Below are positions 50,909 to 60,394 of a stretch of 64,000 bases of DNA, piece after piece. This stretch comes from Actinomycetes bacterium (GTDB lineage: Bacteria > Actinomycetota > Thermoleophilia > Gaiellales > F1-60-MAGs149), in contig JANYCN010000013.1 in the NCBI GenBank assembly GCA_025360225.1, positions 1-64,000 on the forward strand, in the 5' to 3' direction. How positions within the stretch are numbered: position 1 is the first letter of the stretch; each line of letters begins with the position of its first letter. The position numbers and the translations under genes were made by a program. Below the pieces are notes generated by a model that searched no databases, was not told the origin of the DNA, and worked only from the letters and a program-made list of their open reading frames with translations.

Positions 50909-51592
50909 ATGCGAACCAAGACGGTCTTCACAGCGCTCTCCGGCATCGACCATGAGCGCCTCGCCGCGTTCCAGGCCGGGATGCGCAAGCGCTACAGCGA
51001 CACGCAGATCCTTGAGGAGCTGCGCGGTTGTGCTGAGCGCCTCGGGAGGTCGCCGACGATGCGCGAGTTCGAGCGCGACACGACGACGACCGTGCACCCG
51101 CAGACGGTGATCGAGCACTTCGGCACCTGGAACGCCGCAAAGCGCCAGGCGGGGCTCGTGCCACGACGGTTCGCGACGCGCGAGGAGCTCGTCGCCCTCC
51201 TCCGCGATCTCGGCGCGGAGATCGGCCGTACGCCGACCGCGAAGGACATCGAGGCCCGACGCGGGTCGATGCCGTCGAAGTCGCTGTACTGGCACACGTT
51301 CGGCTCGCTCACGAACGCGCTGCGTGAGGCTGGCTTCGACGTTGCCGTCGGCGAGGAGCGGCTCGAGCGCGCCCTCGATCAGGGCGTCCTGCTCGCCGCC
51401 CAGCTTGGCCGGTTGCCGAAGTTCGCCGACTGGGCGGAGGCACGTCGCTCAGACATCAACCTCCTCACCGAGTGGCAGGTCTACCGCATGTTCGAGGCGC
51501 GACGGGGCGCCTGGTCAACGTTCCAGTTTCTCCTGCGGGAGCGGCTCATCGGACAGGGCGTTGCGGTCTCGGAGGACGGCACGCTCGTCTGA
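50909..51592 (+). CDS. Protein of homing-endonuclease-associated (HNH_repeat-type) DNA-binding repeats
   Basis: YSDTQILEELRGCAERLGRSPTMREFERD...FGTWNAAKRQAGL repeated about three times. Confidence 0.7.
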   Translation: MRTKTVFTALSGIDHERLAAFQAGMRKRYSDTQILEELRGCAERLGRSPTMREFERDTTTTVHPQTVIEHFGTWNAAKRQAGLVPRRFATREELVALLRDLGAEIGRTPTAKDIEARRGSMPSKSLYWHTFGSLTNALREAGFDVAVGEERLERALDQGVLLAAQLGRLPKFADWAEARRSDINLLTEWQVYRMFEARRGAWSTFQFLLRERLIGQGVAVSEDGTLV

Positions 51593-51616
51593 TCGGCGAC
51601 GCGCAGGCAGGCCGGT

Positions 51617-51694
51617 CTCGTGGTGTGATTGTCAAATGGCATGGTCATCGGGTGGCAGTCGGATGACCACGCCATCTCCCAATCAGACCACGAG
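51617..51694. repeat. 78-bp palindromic copy (E) of the dispersed repeat: 33-bp imperfect arms around a 12-nt spacer
   Basis: CTCGTGGTGTGATTGTCAAATGGCATGGTCATC-GGGTGGCAGTCG-GATGACCACGCCATCTCCCAATCAGACCACGAG. Confidence 0.92.
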
Positions 51695-51719
51695 TAGCGC
51701 ACGTCCTGAAGACGGACCC

Positions 51720-53420
51720 TTAGGCCGCAGCGGCGGTGCGCGCGACCACGAGTCGGACGTCGTCCTCGACGGTCGTCACGCGCCGCTTGCCCTCTGGTAG
51801 CTCGAGCATCACGCCCGGTCCGATCGTCCGCGCGCTCAGGGTCGAGCCGGGAGCGAGCGAGACGGTCAGGCCCGAACCGGCTCCGGCGACGAGCTCGTTT
51901 ATCACCGCGGCGCCGTCTACCGCGAGGCGTCCACCGCGGATGATCGCGCCTGGCCCGGAGACGTCGATGGTTCCGACGACGCGCACGTCTGACTCAATGA
52001 TCCCCTTCCCGGTCACGACGATCGCGCCGTAGACGTCGACCTGACACTTCTGCAGGAAGGCCGCCGAGAGCTCGGGTCGGTTCCGCGTGAGCGTGACGAG
52101 CCGCGCGGTCTGTTCCTCGAACGCGTCAGCGACGAGCGCGAGGTTGTCGATCGGTGCTCGACCGCCGCGGACCGCATCGAGCTCCTCCTGGCCACCACGG
52201 AGCGCCGCGAGGATCTCGTACGGCACTGCGCCCCGATGGCGATCGGCCTCGGCGAGCGCCGCTTTGATCTTCCGCTCCAGCTCGGGCTCCACCCGCTCGA
52301 GGACCATCGCGAGCGCTCGGATCGGGTGCATCGTCGTCCCGGACTGTCTGGTTGCGGCGATCAGCTGACCGACGCCGTTCGCGACGCGCGCAACGTCCCG
52401 GGCGAGCGGAGCCGTCGTGCGGCGGAGACGGTCGAGCGCGGCCCAGGTGTGACCGGCGCGGAGCGTCGAGTCGAACGCCGCGCCGCCAAGGGTGATCGAA
52501 CCTCCGGCGTCGACCGTCGCCCGTCGCACGGCGTCGCCGATCATCACGTTGTGCTTTGCGCGGACGACGCCGCCGTCATCGACCGATCCCTGCACGTCGA
52601 CCGAGCCTGGGCTCGAGACCTCGCCGCGGGTTGAGCGGACGTCTCCGTCGATCACGAGCGCTGGCGTCACGACGATCGTGCCGTTGGCGACCGATGCGTG
52701 ACCGTCCCCGGTCGCGACGATCCGGCCGTCGCTCTCCACGACGGCGCCGTCGCCGACCGCCAGCTCGATCGGACGGGGCGGATCGACACCGAGCAGCTCG
52801 CCGCGAACGGTGCGACCCGGCGTTCCCTCGAGAGCATCGGCCACGCGCGCAAGCACCGTTCCGGCGCGGACGTAGCGCTCTGCTCCGCGCTCGTCGAGCG
52901 CCTGGTATGCGACGGAGCCATCCTGGGCGCGGATCGCGCCCTTCCCCTTCGCGACGGGCTCTGGCCCGAACCCTCCGGCAACGATCCGAGCGATCGCCGC
53001 CTCGTTGACGCCATACGTCACCCCGTGCACCGTGAGCTGCGCGAGCAGGTCGTCCGCCGTCGGATCGGGACACGGAAGCCGCTCAGCAACGAGGCGGCGC
53101 AGAACGATGCTGTGGTTCGGCGGTTGGTCCTCGAGGCGGTAGCGCGCGCCGGGGATCCGCTCGACACGCATCGTCGCGAGAAGCTCGTCGCGGGACACCT
53201 CAACGTGGACGTCCACGCGCGGCGCCTCGGTCCGCAGGTTGATCGCGAGCTCGGAGCTGGCGAGCACGTCAAACGGCCCCGTCCCCTCAGGTTCGCCCGC
53301 CACGCGCAGCACGATCCCATCCTCGGCGCGCACGACCGCGCGCCGACCGTCGCCCGAAGGAGGCCCGATGACGAGCGCCCCGTGGACAACAGCGGCAGTC
53401 CCGTCGCGGTTCGTCTGCAC
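51720..53420 (-). CDS. FapA/DUF342 family protein
   Basis: Beta-helix-like repeats: KHNVMIGDAVRRATVDAGGSITLGGAAFDSTLRAG, coiled-coil insertion; beside flagellar genes. Confidence 0.8.
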   Translation of the reverse strand: MQTNRDGTAAVVHGALVIGPPSGDGRRAVVRAEDGIVLRVAGEPEGTGPFDVLASSELAINLRTEAPRVDVHVEVSRDELLATMRVERIPGARYRLEDQPPNHSIVLRRLVAERLPCPDPTADDLLAQLTVHGVTYGVNEAAIARIVAGGFGPEPVAKGKGAIRAQDGSVAYQALDERGAERYVRAGTVLARVADALEGTPGRTVRGELLGVDPPRPIELAVGDGAVVESDGRIVATGDGHASVANGTIVVTPALVIDGDVRSTRGEVSSPGSVDVQGSVDDGGVVRAKHNVMIGDAVRRATVDAGGSITLGGAAFDSTLRAGHTWAALDRLRRTTAPLARDVARVANGVGQLIAATRQSGTTMHPIRALAMVLERVEPELERKIKAALAEADRHRGAVPYEILAALRGGQEELDAVRGGRAPIDNLALVADAFEEQTARLVTLTRNRPELSAAFLQKCQVDVYGAIVVTGKGIIESDVRVVGTIDVSGPGAIIRGGRLAVDGAAVINELVAGAGSGLTVSLAPGSTLSARTIGPGVMLELPEGKRRVTTVEDDVRLVVARTAAAA

Positions 53421-53538
53421 CGCACCGATATCGGCGGTGAGGTGGCCAAGGTTGAGCGATCACCCCTCATGCTCGCGGGCGCTCCTGCCGAACTTCCAAA
53501 GTACGGTGTGCCACGGATGGCCCCGTAGGGAGGAAGCG

Positions 53539-53802
53539 ATGCCCGACCGGCGCACGATCAGCGACGTGGACGAGTGGTTTGCGGTGCGCATGGCCGACGT
53601 GGCCGCGCGCGAGCGCACGTGCTGGGAGGAGTACCTCGTGACGATCCGAGGTGCTAACACCGCTGCCTACGAGCAAGCGGAGCAGCTCGCGTGGCGGCGT
53701 CTTCGTCGTTCGACGGCGCAGCTCGCCCACGACCGTCGACGCGATGCGTTCGAGCGCGATCGAGCGGTTGCCGAGATTCGCGGGCTCCGGTTGGCCGGCT
53801 GA
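53539..53802 (+). CDS. Small charged helical protein, unknown
   Basis: 87-aa ORF after a GGGAGG RBS-like site, overlaps the next gene. Confidence 0.55.
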   Translation: MPDRRTISDVDEWFAVRMADVAARERTCWEEYLVTIRGANTAAYEQAEQLAWRRLRRSTAQLAHDRRRDAFERDRAVAEIRGLRLAG

Positions 53803-54272
53803 TGGAGCTTCGTCTCCTCGAGATCGACGAGCGCCCGGGCACGACCCTTGCCGATGGACGGAGCGGCGAGCTAGCCGACCGCTGCCAGCACGTCGCCGTC
53901 GACGGGCGTCTGACGACGCTTGGCTACCGCTTCTACGCGACCGGTGGCGACGTGCCGTCGTTCTTCTGCAAGCGGTTCGCCGTCGGAACACGGACTGGTG
54001 CGATCACGCTGCTCGCCGGTATCGACGCTCGTACCGGCGACGCGATCCTCGATCGGTGCCGGTCAGCGCGAGAGGCGGCACGAACGATCAACGTCGGTAG
54101 TGGCGGCTGGTGGGTGCTGCGACTAAGCTACGGAGCGCGGATGATGACCTTCCCGGAGCTTGTCGGTGCGTTCGCTGAACGCGACCCAGCGGCGTATGGC
54201 GCGTTCGTTGCGGAGCTCGACGCGCTCGGCGTGCATGCGGCTGACGACTGCCCGATCTGCGCGATGGGGTAG
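53802..54272 (+). CDS. Hypothetical protein
   Basis: Open frame overlapping the upstream stop; C-terminal DDCPICAMG. Confidence 0.55.
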   Translation: MELRLLEIDERPGTTLADGRSGELADRCQHVAVDGRLTTLGYRFYATGGDVPSFFCKRFAVGTRTGAITLLAGIDARTGDAILDRCRSAREAARTINVGSGGWWVLRLSYGARMMTFPELVGAFAERDPAAYGAFVAELDALGVHAADDCPICAMG

Positions 54273-54275
54273 CTG

Positions 54276-55670
54276 GTGAGCGCCCTCCCGCTGTCCGGGC
54301 GTCACACCCCCGTCCGTGGGCGGCCCCTTGGGCGTCAGCGTGTGCTGCGGCTCCGCGTTGGGCACGTGGTTCTTCCGCTGATCTGGTTCCTCACGCACGA
54401 GCTCTCGCGCGGCGTTTCCTCCGAGCGGCTGTTCGCGGCGTTGCTGTCTGCCGGCGTCTGGTACCTGTCGATCCGATCGACGCTCCTGCGCCAGTCTCGC
54501 GCCGCGCCGTCATGGTCACTGATGGTCGTCCGTTCCCTTGAGGGAGCGATCGTCGCGTCGGTCGTGATCCTCGCCGGCGAGTCCGTCCTGGGGTCGGGCG
54601 ACCCGGTCGGCGTCGAGCTTGGGGCGATCGCAGCGATGTGGATGATCACGGGGCTCTGGCAGGCGGCCGTCGCGGGACACCACACGCTCGGAGAGCCGTT
54701 GCGCGTTGCTGTCGTCGGCTCCGACGCGATGGTTCGAACGATCGAGCGCGAGCACGTCGCGCCGGGAGCGCATCCGTTCGTGCTCGTCGGTTGGATCGAC
54801 GACGGGACGCCGGTCGACGCCGACGCCCCCCATGCCCGACGGCTTGGCTCGGTTGTGGAGATCGAGGCGATCGCCGCTGGCGGCGGGATCGACCTGCTCG
54901 TCGTCGGCATGCGCGTCGGGCGTCCGTCGCTGTACGCGCGACTGCTGGAGCTAGGGCACGTCGAGTTCTCGGTGATCGAGTACGCGCCGTTCTTCGAGCG
55001 GACGTTCGGGCGTGTGCCGCTCGACGAGCTGACGGCTCCGTGGTTCCTCCACACCCTGCACCTGAACCGACGCGACGAGTGGGGGCTCACGCGTCGCGCC
55101 TTCGATGTCGCAGTCGCGCTGCTCGGGCTGCTGCTGGTCTCGCCGGTGCTGCTGGCCGCCGCGATCGCGATCCGCCTCGGTGGCGGCCCTGGCCCGGTGC
55201 TCTTCCGTCAGGTGCGCACCGGCGAAGGCGGGCGCGAGTTCACGATGGTGAAGTTTCGGACGATGCGCGTCGACGCGCCGAGCATCGCCGGTGTGTGGAC
55301 GGAGACCGACGACCCACGGATCACGCGCGCCGGACGGTTGCTCCGAGCGACGCACCTCGACGAGCTGCCCCAGCTCCTGAACATCCTGCGCGGTGAGATG
55401 ACGTTCGTCGGCCCCCGTCCCGAGGCCGCGGACGTTCGCTGGCTCGCCGATGAGATCCCGTTCTACAAGCCACGGCACTTTGCCCGACCTGGCATCACGG
55501 GCTGGGCGCAGGTCTGCTCCGGGTACGCGTCGTCGCTTGACGAGACGCGGCGCAAGCTCTCCTATGACCTGTACTACCTTCGTCACCGCTCGCCGGCGCT
55601 CGATCTGGCGATCGTGCTGCGCACGGCAGCGATGCTCGTCGGTTCGTTCGTTCGGCGTCGGCCGGCCTGA
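54276..55670 (+). CDS. Polyprenyl-phosphate sugar phosphotransferase (bacterial sugar transferase)
   Basis: VLFRQVRTGEGGREFTMVKFRTM, DELPQLLNILRGEMTFVGPRPE, RPGITGWAQV. Confidence 0.92.
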   Translation: MSALPLSGRHTPVRGRPLGRQRVLRLRVGHVVLPLIWFLTHELSRGVSSERLFAALLSAGVWYLSIRSTLLRQSRAAPSWSLMVVRSLEGAIVASVVILAGESVLGSGDPVGVELGAIAAMWMITGLWQAAVAGHHTLGEPLRVAVVGSDAMVRTIEREHVAPGAHPFVLVGWIDDGTPVDADAPHARRLGSVVEIEAIAAGGGIDLLVVGMRVGRPSLYARLLELGHVEFSVIEYAPFFERTFGRVPLDELTAPWFLHTLHLNRRDEWGLTRRAFDVAVALLGLLLVSPVLLAAAIAIRLGGGPGPVLFRQVRTGEGGREFTMVKFRTMRVDAPSIAGVWTETDDPRITRAGRLLRATHLDELPQLLNILRGEMTFVGPRPEAADVRWLADEIPFYKPRHFARPGITGWAQVCSGYASSLDETRRKLSYDLYYLRHRSPALDLAIVLRTAAMLVGSFVRRRPA

Positions 55671-55685
55671 CAGGAAAATATGCTC

Positions 55686-55713
55686 TAAAGAAGGTATGAA
55701 CAGCATCCGATAC
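55686..55713 (+). promoter_or_regulatory. Candidate sigma-28 (FliA/SigD-like) promoter upstream of flgB
   Basis: TAAA-N16-TCCGATAC. Confidence 0.55.
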
Positions 55714-55756
55714 TGGTAAGGCTCGCACGGTTGTGAGCGTTGCTCGTGTCCAGGAA

Positions 55757-55788
55757 GGACGCCTCCGCGAAGCGGTCAGGCGTCCTTT
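55757..55788 (+). terminator. Rho-independent-terminator-like hairpin in the flgB leader
   Basis: GGACGCCT-CCGCGAAGCGGTC-AGGCGTCC-TTT with nested CCGC-GAA-GCGG. Confidence 0.65.
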
Positions 55789-55809
55789 GTCGTTTCAGGG
55801 AGGTGTTCG

Positions 55810-56178
55810 GTGGAGCTGTTCGACGTCACGGAGCGTGCCCTCGAGGTCGCCCTGCACGGCACCGAGCTGCGTCAGCAGGTGATCTCGAACAACCTGGCGA
55901 ACGTCAACACCCCGGGCTTCAAGCGCAGCGACGTCGACTTCGGCAAGCGCCTCTCCGAGGCGTTGCAGTTCTCCGGCGGGTCGGCTGACGCCCTCGACGG
56001 TGTGACGCCGGTCGTCAAGACGGACACGCTCTCGGCGATGCGACAGGACGGCAACAACGTCGACGTCGACCGCGAGTCGACGTACCTCGCCGAGACGCAG
56101 CTTCACTTCCAGACCCTCATGGCGGTCGTCACGAAGAACATGCAGACGATGTCATCGATCATCACCGGAGCGCGCTAA
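55810..56178 (+). CDS. flgB: Flagellar basal body rod protein FlgB
   Basis: QQVISNNLANVNTPGFKRSDVDF; flagellar cluster. Confidence 0.93.
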   Translation: MELFDVTERALEVALHGTELRQQVISNNLANVNTPGFKRSDVDFGKRLSEALQFSGGSADALDGVTPVVKTDTLSAMRQDGNNVDVDRESTYLAETQLHFQTLMAVVTKNMQTMSSIITGAR

Positions 56179-56636
56179 TGGGTCTGTTCGACACGATGAA
56201 CGTCGCGGCGAGCGGCCTCACGGCGGAGCGCCTGCGGATGGACACGATCGCCGCGAACCTCGCGAACGCGAACTCGGTGGTGCGTGCCGACGGCAAGCCC
56301 GGTCCGTATCTGCGTCGCGTGGTGGTGCTGGGGGAGCAGGGCACATCACCGGCTGGTCCCCTGCCGAGCTTCTCGAGCTTCGGTGACTTCGCCGGGGGCG
56401 GGAGCGCCGGCGGCGTCCAGGTGACGTCGATCGAGGAGATCGCCACCGGCACGGGGTTGATCCACGACCCGACGAACCCGGCGGCGGACAAGGACGGCAA
56501 CGTCCGCACGCCGAACGTGAACCCCGTCATCGAGATGACCGACCTGATCACTGCGACGCGGGCGTACGAGGCGAACACCACCTCGCTGAACGCCATCAAG
56601 CAGGAGTTCAGCCGGGCAATCGACGTGCTGCGCTGA
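56178..56636 (+). CDS. flgC: Flagellar basal body rod protein FlgC
   Basis: MNVAASGLTAERLRMDTIAANLANANSV, NPVIEMTDLITATRAYEANTTSLNAIKQ. Confidence 0.95.
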   Translation: MGLFDTMNVAASGLTAERLRMDTIAANLANANSVVRADGKPGPYLRRVVVLGEQGTSPAGPLPSFSSFGDFAGGGSAGGVQVTSIEEIATGTGLIHDPTNPAADKDGNVRTPNVNPVIEMTDLITATRAYEANTTSLNAIKQEFSRAIDVLR

Positions 56637-56971
56637 TGGCTGCGTTCCCGATCACCGGCGTCGGCATCGACGCGATCTCGCTGTACCGCTCGCTCGGAGC
56701 AGCGGGCGCTGGACCCGCGACGGGTGCTGCTGGTGCTGCGACGCCCGGATCGCCGAGCTTCGCGCAGATGATCTCGAGCCAGATCTCGGGTGCCGTCGAC
56801 CTGCAGAACCAGGGAGCGCAAGCCAGCCAGGCGCTTGCCACCGGCACCGCGTCGGACGTGTCCGCGGCGACGATCGCCGTTGAGAAGGCGGCGGTATCGC
56901 TGCAGCTCGTCGGTGCGTTCCGCAACAAGGCGCTCGAGGCCTACCAGGACGTCATGAGGATGCAGATCTGA
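56636..56971 (+). CDS. fliE: Flagellar hook-basal body complex protein FliE
   Basis: VEKAAVSLQLVGAFRNKALEAYQDVMRMQI. Confidence 0.92.
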   Translation: MAAFPITGVGIDAISLYRSLGAAGAGPATGAAGAATPGSPSFAQMISSQISGAVDLQNQGAQASQALATGTASDVSAATIAVEKAAVSLQLVGAFRNKALEAYQDVMRMQI

Positions 56972-56993
56972 TGCGAAGCGAGAGGAAGTAGCG

Positions 56994-58613
56994 ATGGGCG
57001 CACTGGGAACGGCGATCGACCGCCTTGGCTCGACCGCGCGCATCGTCGTCGGGTTGATCGCGCTCGCAACCGTCGGCGTGATCATCTACATCGTCATGTC
57101 GGCGGGTGGCGCGGCGTACACGCCGGCGTTCACCAACCTCGACGCGCGGTCCGCAGGTGACGTTCAGGCGGCGCTCGCCGGAGCGAACATCCCGTCCCAG
57201 CTCGCCGATGGTGGTCGCACCGTGCTGGTGCCATCGAGCCAGGTTGACGCCGCGCTCGTCGCGGCAGGCGGCACCGGTGCCGGCTCAGGCAACCCGAGCT
57301 ACGCGCTGCTCGACCACATGGGGCTCTCGACGACGGACGGGCAGTGGGACATGGCGGTCCTGCGTGCGCGATCCGGCGTGCTCGCGACGACGCTTGAGGG
57401 GATCGCCGGCGTTCGCAAGGCGACCGTCAACCTGGCGGTGCCCGCGAGGGCGGTGTTCTCGATTGACCAGTCGCCCGTCACCGCGTCGATCCTGATCGAC
57501 ACCGGCGGCGCGTCCCTGCCCGACACGACCGTGCGCGGCATGGTCGCCCTCGTTGCCGGCGGCGTACCCGGGCTCACGGCCCAGCACGTCACGATCACCG
57601 ATGAGCGCGGCACGCCCCTGAACTCCGCGATGTCCGCGATCGGTCTCGAGACCGCTGACCATTTCAGCGCTCAACACGCCTGGGAGGCACAGAAGACGGC
57701 GATCGCACAGGCACAGCTCGACCGGATGCTCGGTCCGGGAAACGGCAGCGTCGTCGTCGCAGGCACCTTGAACTTCAACGAGGTGAAGACGCGGACGCAG
57801 CAGTTCGGCACGTCGAAGGGGCCGCTCACCGGGTCGACGGAGAAGGAGAACCTCGCGACGAGGGGCGCGACGGCGAACGGTGCCGCTGGCGCCACCTCGA
57901 ACCTCCCCGGCGCCGCGCAGACGAGCGGTGCGAGCTCCTCGACCTACGTTCACAACAAGGACGCGGCGACCAACGCGATCGACACGACACAGACCGACAC
58001 GACGATCGCGGCGGGTGACCCGACGAAGATGTCGATCTCGCTCGTCGTCTCGAAGAAGGCGCTCGAGTCGGTGCTGAAGGGAGCGTCGAAGGCCCCCGCC
58101 GCGCAGGCTCAAGCGCTGAACATCCTGCAGGGGGCCGTCGAGAACGCCGTTGGCTTTGACCCCGCGAACAAGACGAACGTCATCTCAGCCTCTGCGGTCG
58201 AGGCGTTGCCGAACCCGATCACGGCGCTCCAGGCAGCAGGGCTGAACCTGACGACAGGCGGCGCCGCGGCGGCCGACGGCTCGGCGCTCGGCGGCCTCGT
58301 CCCCGCCCCCTTCGGCGCGCTCCTCCAGCCGGTTGGCGCGGGCCTCGGCCTGCTCGTGATGCTGTTCCTCGTGCGCAAGTCGCTCGCGAAGCGCCAGGCG
58401 CTGCTCGGGTCGACCGACGCCTCCTGGATGCCGGCCCTCGAGGCGCCGCCGATCAAGATCGAGGACCTCATGCCATCCCTGTCGGGTCCGTCGTCTGCCG
58501 AGCTGCAAGCGGTGGAGAAGCGCGCGCTGCAGGGGCGCGTCGAGGACATCGCAACGAGCCGCCCCTCCGACGTGGCAGCACAGCTTCGCGGCTGGCTTTC
58601 GGCTGAGAGCTGA
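56994..58613 (+). CDS. fliF: Flagellar M-ring protein FliF
   Basis: N- and C-terminal TMs, YTPAFTNLDARSAGDVQAAL, GVRKATVNLAVP; position before fliG. Confidence 0.94.
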   Translation: MGALGTAIDRLGSTARIVVGLIALATVGVIIYIVMSAGGAAYTPAFTNLDARSAGDVQAALAGANIPSQLADGGRTVLVPSSQVDAALVAAGGTGAGSGNPSYALLDHMGLSTTDGQWDMAVLRARSGVLATTLEGIAGVRKATVNLAVPARAVFSIDQSPVTASILIDTGGASLPDTTVRGMVALVAGGVPGLTAQHVTITDERGTPLNSAMSAIGLETADHFSAQHAWEAQKTAIAQAQLDRMLGPGNGSVVVAGTLNFNEVKTRTQQFGTSKGPLTGSTEKENLATRGATANGAAGATSNLPGAAQTSGASSSTYVHNKDAATNAIDTTQTDTTIAAGDPTKMSISLVVSKKALESVLKGASKAPAAQAQALNILQGAVENAVGFDPANKTNVISASAVEALPNPITALQAAGLNLTTGGAAAADGSALGGLVPAPFGALLQPVGAGLGLLVMLFLVRKSLAKRQALLGSTDASWMPALEAPPIKIEDLMPSLSGPSSAELQAVEKRALQGRVEDIATSRPSDVAAQLRGWLSAES

Positions 58614-59662
58614 TGACTGAGAAGGCTGCAGAGGAGGGCGGGACCGCCACCAAGGCTGGACGCTCGCCGAAACGTAAGGCAGCGATCATGGCGATCGCCC
58701 TTGGACCGAACCTCTCCGCCGAGGTCTTCAAGCACCTCTCGCAAGAGGAGATCGATGAGCTGGTGCTCGAGATCGCCTCGCTCGACAAGGTCACCGCGGA
58801 CGAGCGCATGGAGGTGATGGAGGAGTTCTACGAGGCCTCCCTCGCCCAGGACTTCGTCGCCCAGGGCGGCATCGGCTACGCGAAGGACATCCTCGAACGT
58901 GCGCTGGGCGACACGAAGGCGCTCGAGATCATGGGGCGACTTTCGACCTTCATCCGGGTCTCGCCGTTCGAGTTCCTCCGCAAGATCGACCCCGTGCAGA
59001 TCTTCAACTTCCTGCAGCACGAGCACGGGCAGACGATCGCCCTCGTCCTCGCCTACCTGCCGTCCGACGCTGCTGCTGGCGTCCTCGGCATGTTCACCCA
59101 GGACGTCCAGACCGAGGTTGCGATGCGGATCGCCGCGATGGACCGCACCGCTCCCGAGGTGCTGCGTGAGGTCGAGACGGTGATGGAGCGCAAGCTCTCG
59201 AACCTGATCAACCAGGACCTCGAGGCGGCCGGCGGCGTGAAGGCCCTCGTCGACATCATGAACTACTCCGATCGAGCGACGGAACGCAACGTCCTCGAGT
59301 ACCTCGACGAGAAGGACGCCGAGCTCGCCGACGAGGTGCGCAAGCTGATGTTCGTCTTTGAGGACCTCGTCCTCCTCGACGCGAAGGCGATCCAGCAGCT
59401 GCTCAAGGAGGTCGACATGAAGGACATCGGCCTCGCCCTGAAGGGCGGCAACGATGACGTGAAGACCCTGATCTTCTCGAACATGTCGAGCCGCGCGGCG
59501 CAGATGTTGCAGGAGGACATGGAGTTCATGGGCGCCGTCAAGCGGCGTTCCGTCGAGGAGGCGCAGGGACGGATCGTCGCGATCGTGCGCAGGCTCGAGG
59601 AGACGGGCAAGATCCAGATCGCGCGTGGTGGAGCCGGCCAGGAGGACGAGCTCGTCGCGTAA
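58613..59662 (+). CDS. fliG: Flagellar motor switch protein FliG
   Basis: LGPNLSAEVFKHLSQEEIDELVLEIA, EHGQTIALVLAYL, MFVFEDLVLLDAKAIQQLL. Confidence 0.96.
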   Translation: MTEKAAEEGGTATKAGRSPKRKAAIMAIALGPNLSAEVFKHLSQEEIDELVLEIASLDKVTADERMEVMEEFYEASLAQDFVAQGGIGYAKDILERALGDTKALEIMGRLSTFIRVSPFEFLRKIDPVQIFNFLQHEHGQTIALVLAYLPSDAAAGVLGMFTQDVQTEVAMRIAAMDRTAPEVLREVETVMERKLSNLINQDLEAAGGVKALVDIMNYSDRATERNVLEYLDEKDAELADEVRKLMFVFEDLVLLDAKAIQQLLKEVDMKDIGLALKGGNDDVKTLIFSNMSSRAAQMLQEDMEFMGAVKRRSVEEAQGRIVAIVRRLEETGKIQIARGGAGQEDELVA

Positions 59663-59677
59663 GCGCGAGCGATAGCA

Positions 59678-60394
59678 ATGCCGGAAGATCGGATCATCGC
59701 GCGTGCCACGGCGGGCGTCACACGTCAGCTGGTCGCCGTGCCGCTCGACGGCGAGCTCGCCCTCGACGAGAGGCGAGCGGTTCCCGCGTTCACGCCGACG
59801 GCGCCCGCGGCTACCGGACTGAACGCGTTCCTTGCGTCTGCCCAGAGGCAGGGCGCCGAGATCGTCGCCGTCGCGCGTGAACAGGCCGATCGGATCGCCG
59901 CGGAGGCGCGCGAGTCAGGCCAGGAGGAGGGTTACCGCCTGGGCGTCGAGCAGGCGCACCGCGAGACGGCGGAGCTGTTGGCGTTTGCCGAGCGTGCCGT
60001 TCGCGAGGTGGCCGACACACGGTCGCGGCTGATCGCCGAGTCGGAGACCGAGCTCGTCCAGCTAGCGCTTCAGGTCGCGGAGAAGATCTTGCAGGCGAAG
60101 CTCGGTCTCGAACCCGAGCGCGTCGCTGACGTGCTGCGCGGAGCGTTGCGTAAGGCGTACGTCCGCGACCGTCTCCAGGTCGTCTGCAACCCCGCAGACC
60201 TCGCTCTGCTTACGACGGCGTCGGAGGAGCTCGAGACGCAGGTCGGGACGCTGAAGGACCTCGAGCTGGTTGGCGACCGCCGGATCACGCGCGGCGGCGT
60301 GATCGTTCGGACGTCGGGTGGCGACGTTGACGCGACGCTCGACTCGCAGCTCGACCGCCTTCGCGACGTGATGCTGGGCGCGAAGGATGGCTGA
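59678..60394 (+). CDS. fliH: Flagellar assembly protein FliH
   Basis: LVQLALQVAEKILQAKLGLEPERVADVLRGAL; between fliG and fliI. Confidence 0.88.
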   Translation: MPEDRIIARATAGVTRQLVAVPLDGELALDERRAVPAFTPTAPAATGLNAFLASAQRQGAEIVAVAREQADRIAAEARESGQEEGYRLGVEQAHRETAELLAFAERAVREVADTRSRLIAESETELVQLALQVAEKILQAKLGLEPERVADVLRGALRKAYVRDRLQVVCNPADLALLTTASEELETQVGTLKDLELVGDRRITRGGVIVRTSGGDVDATLDSQLDRLRDVMLGAKDG

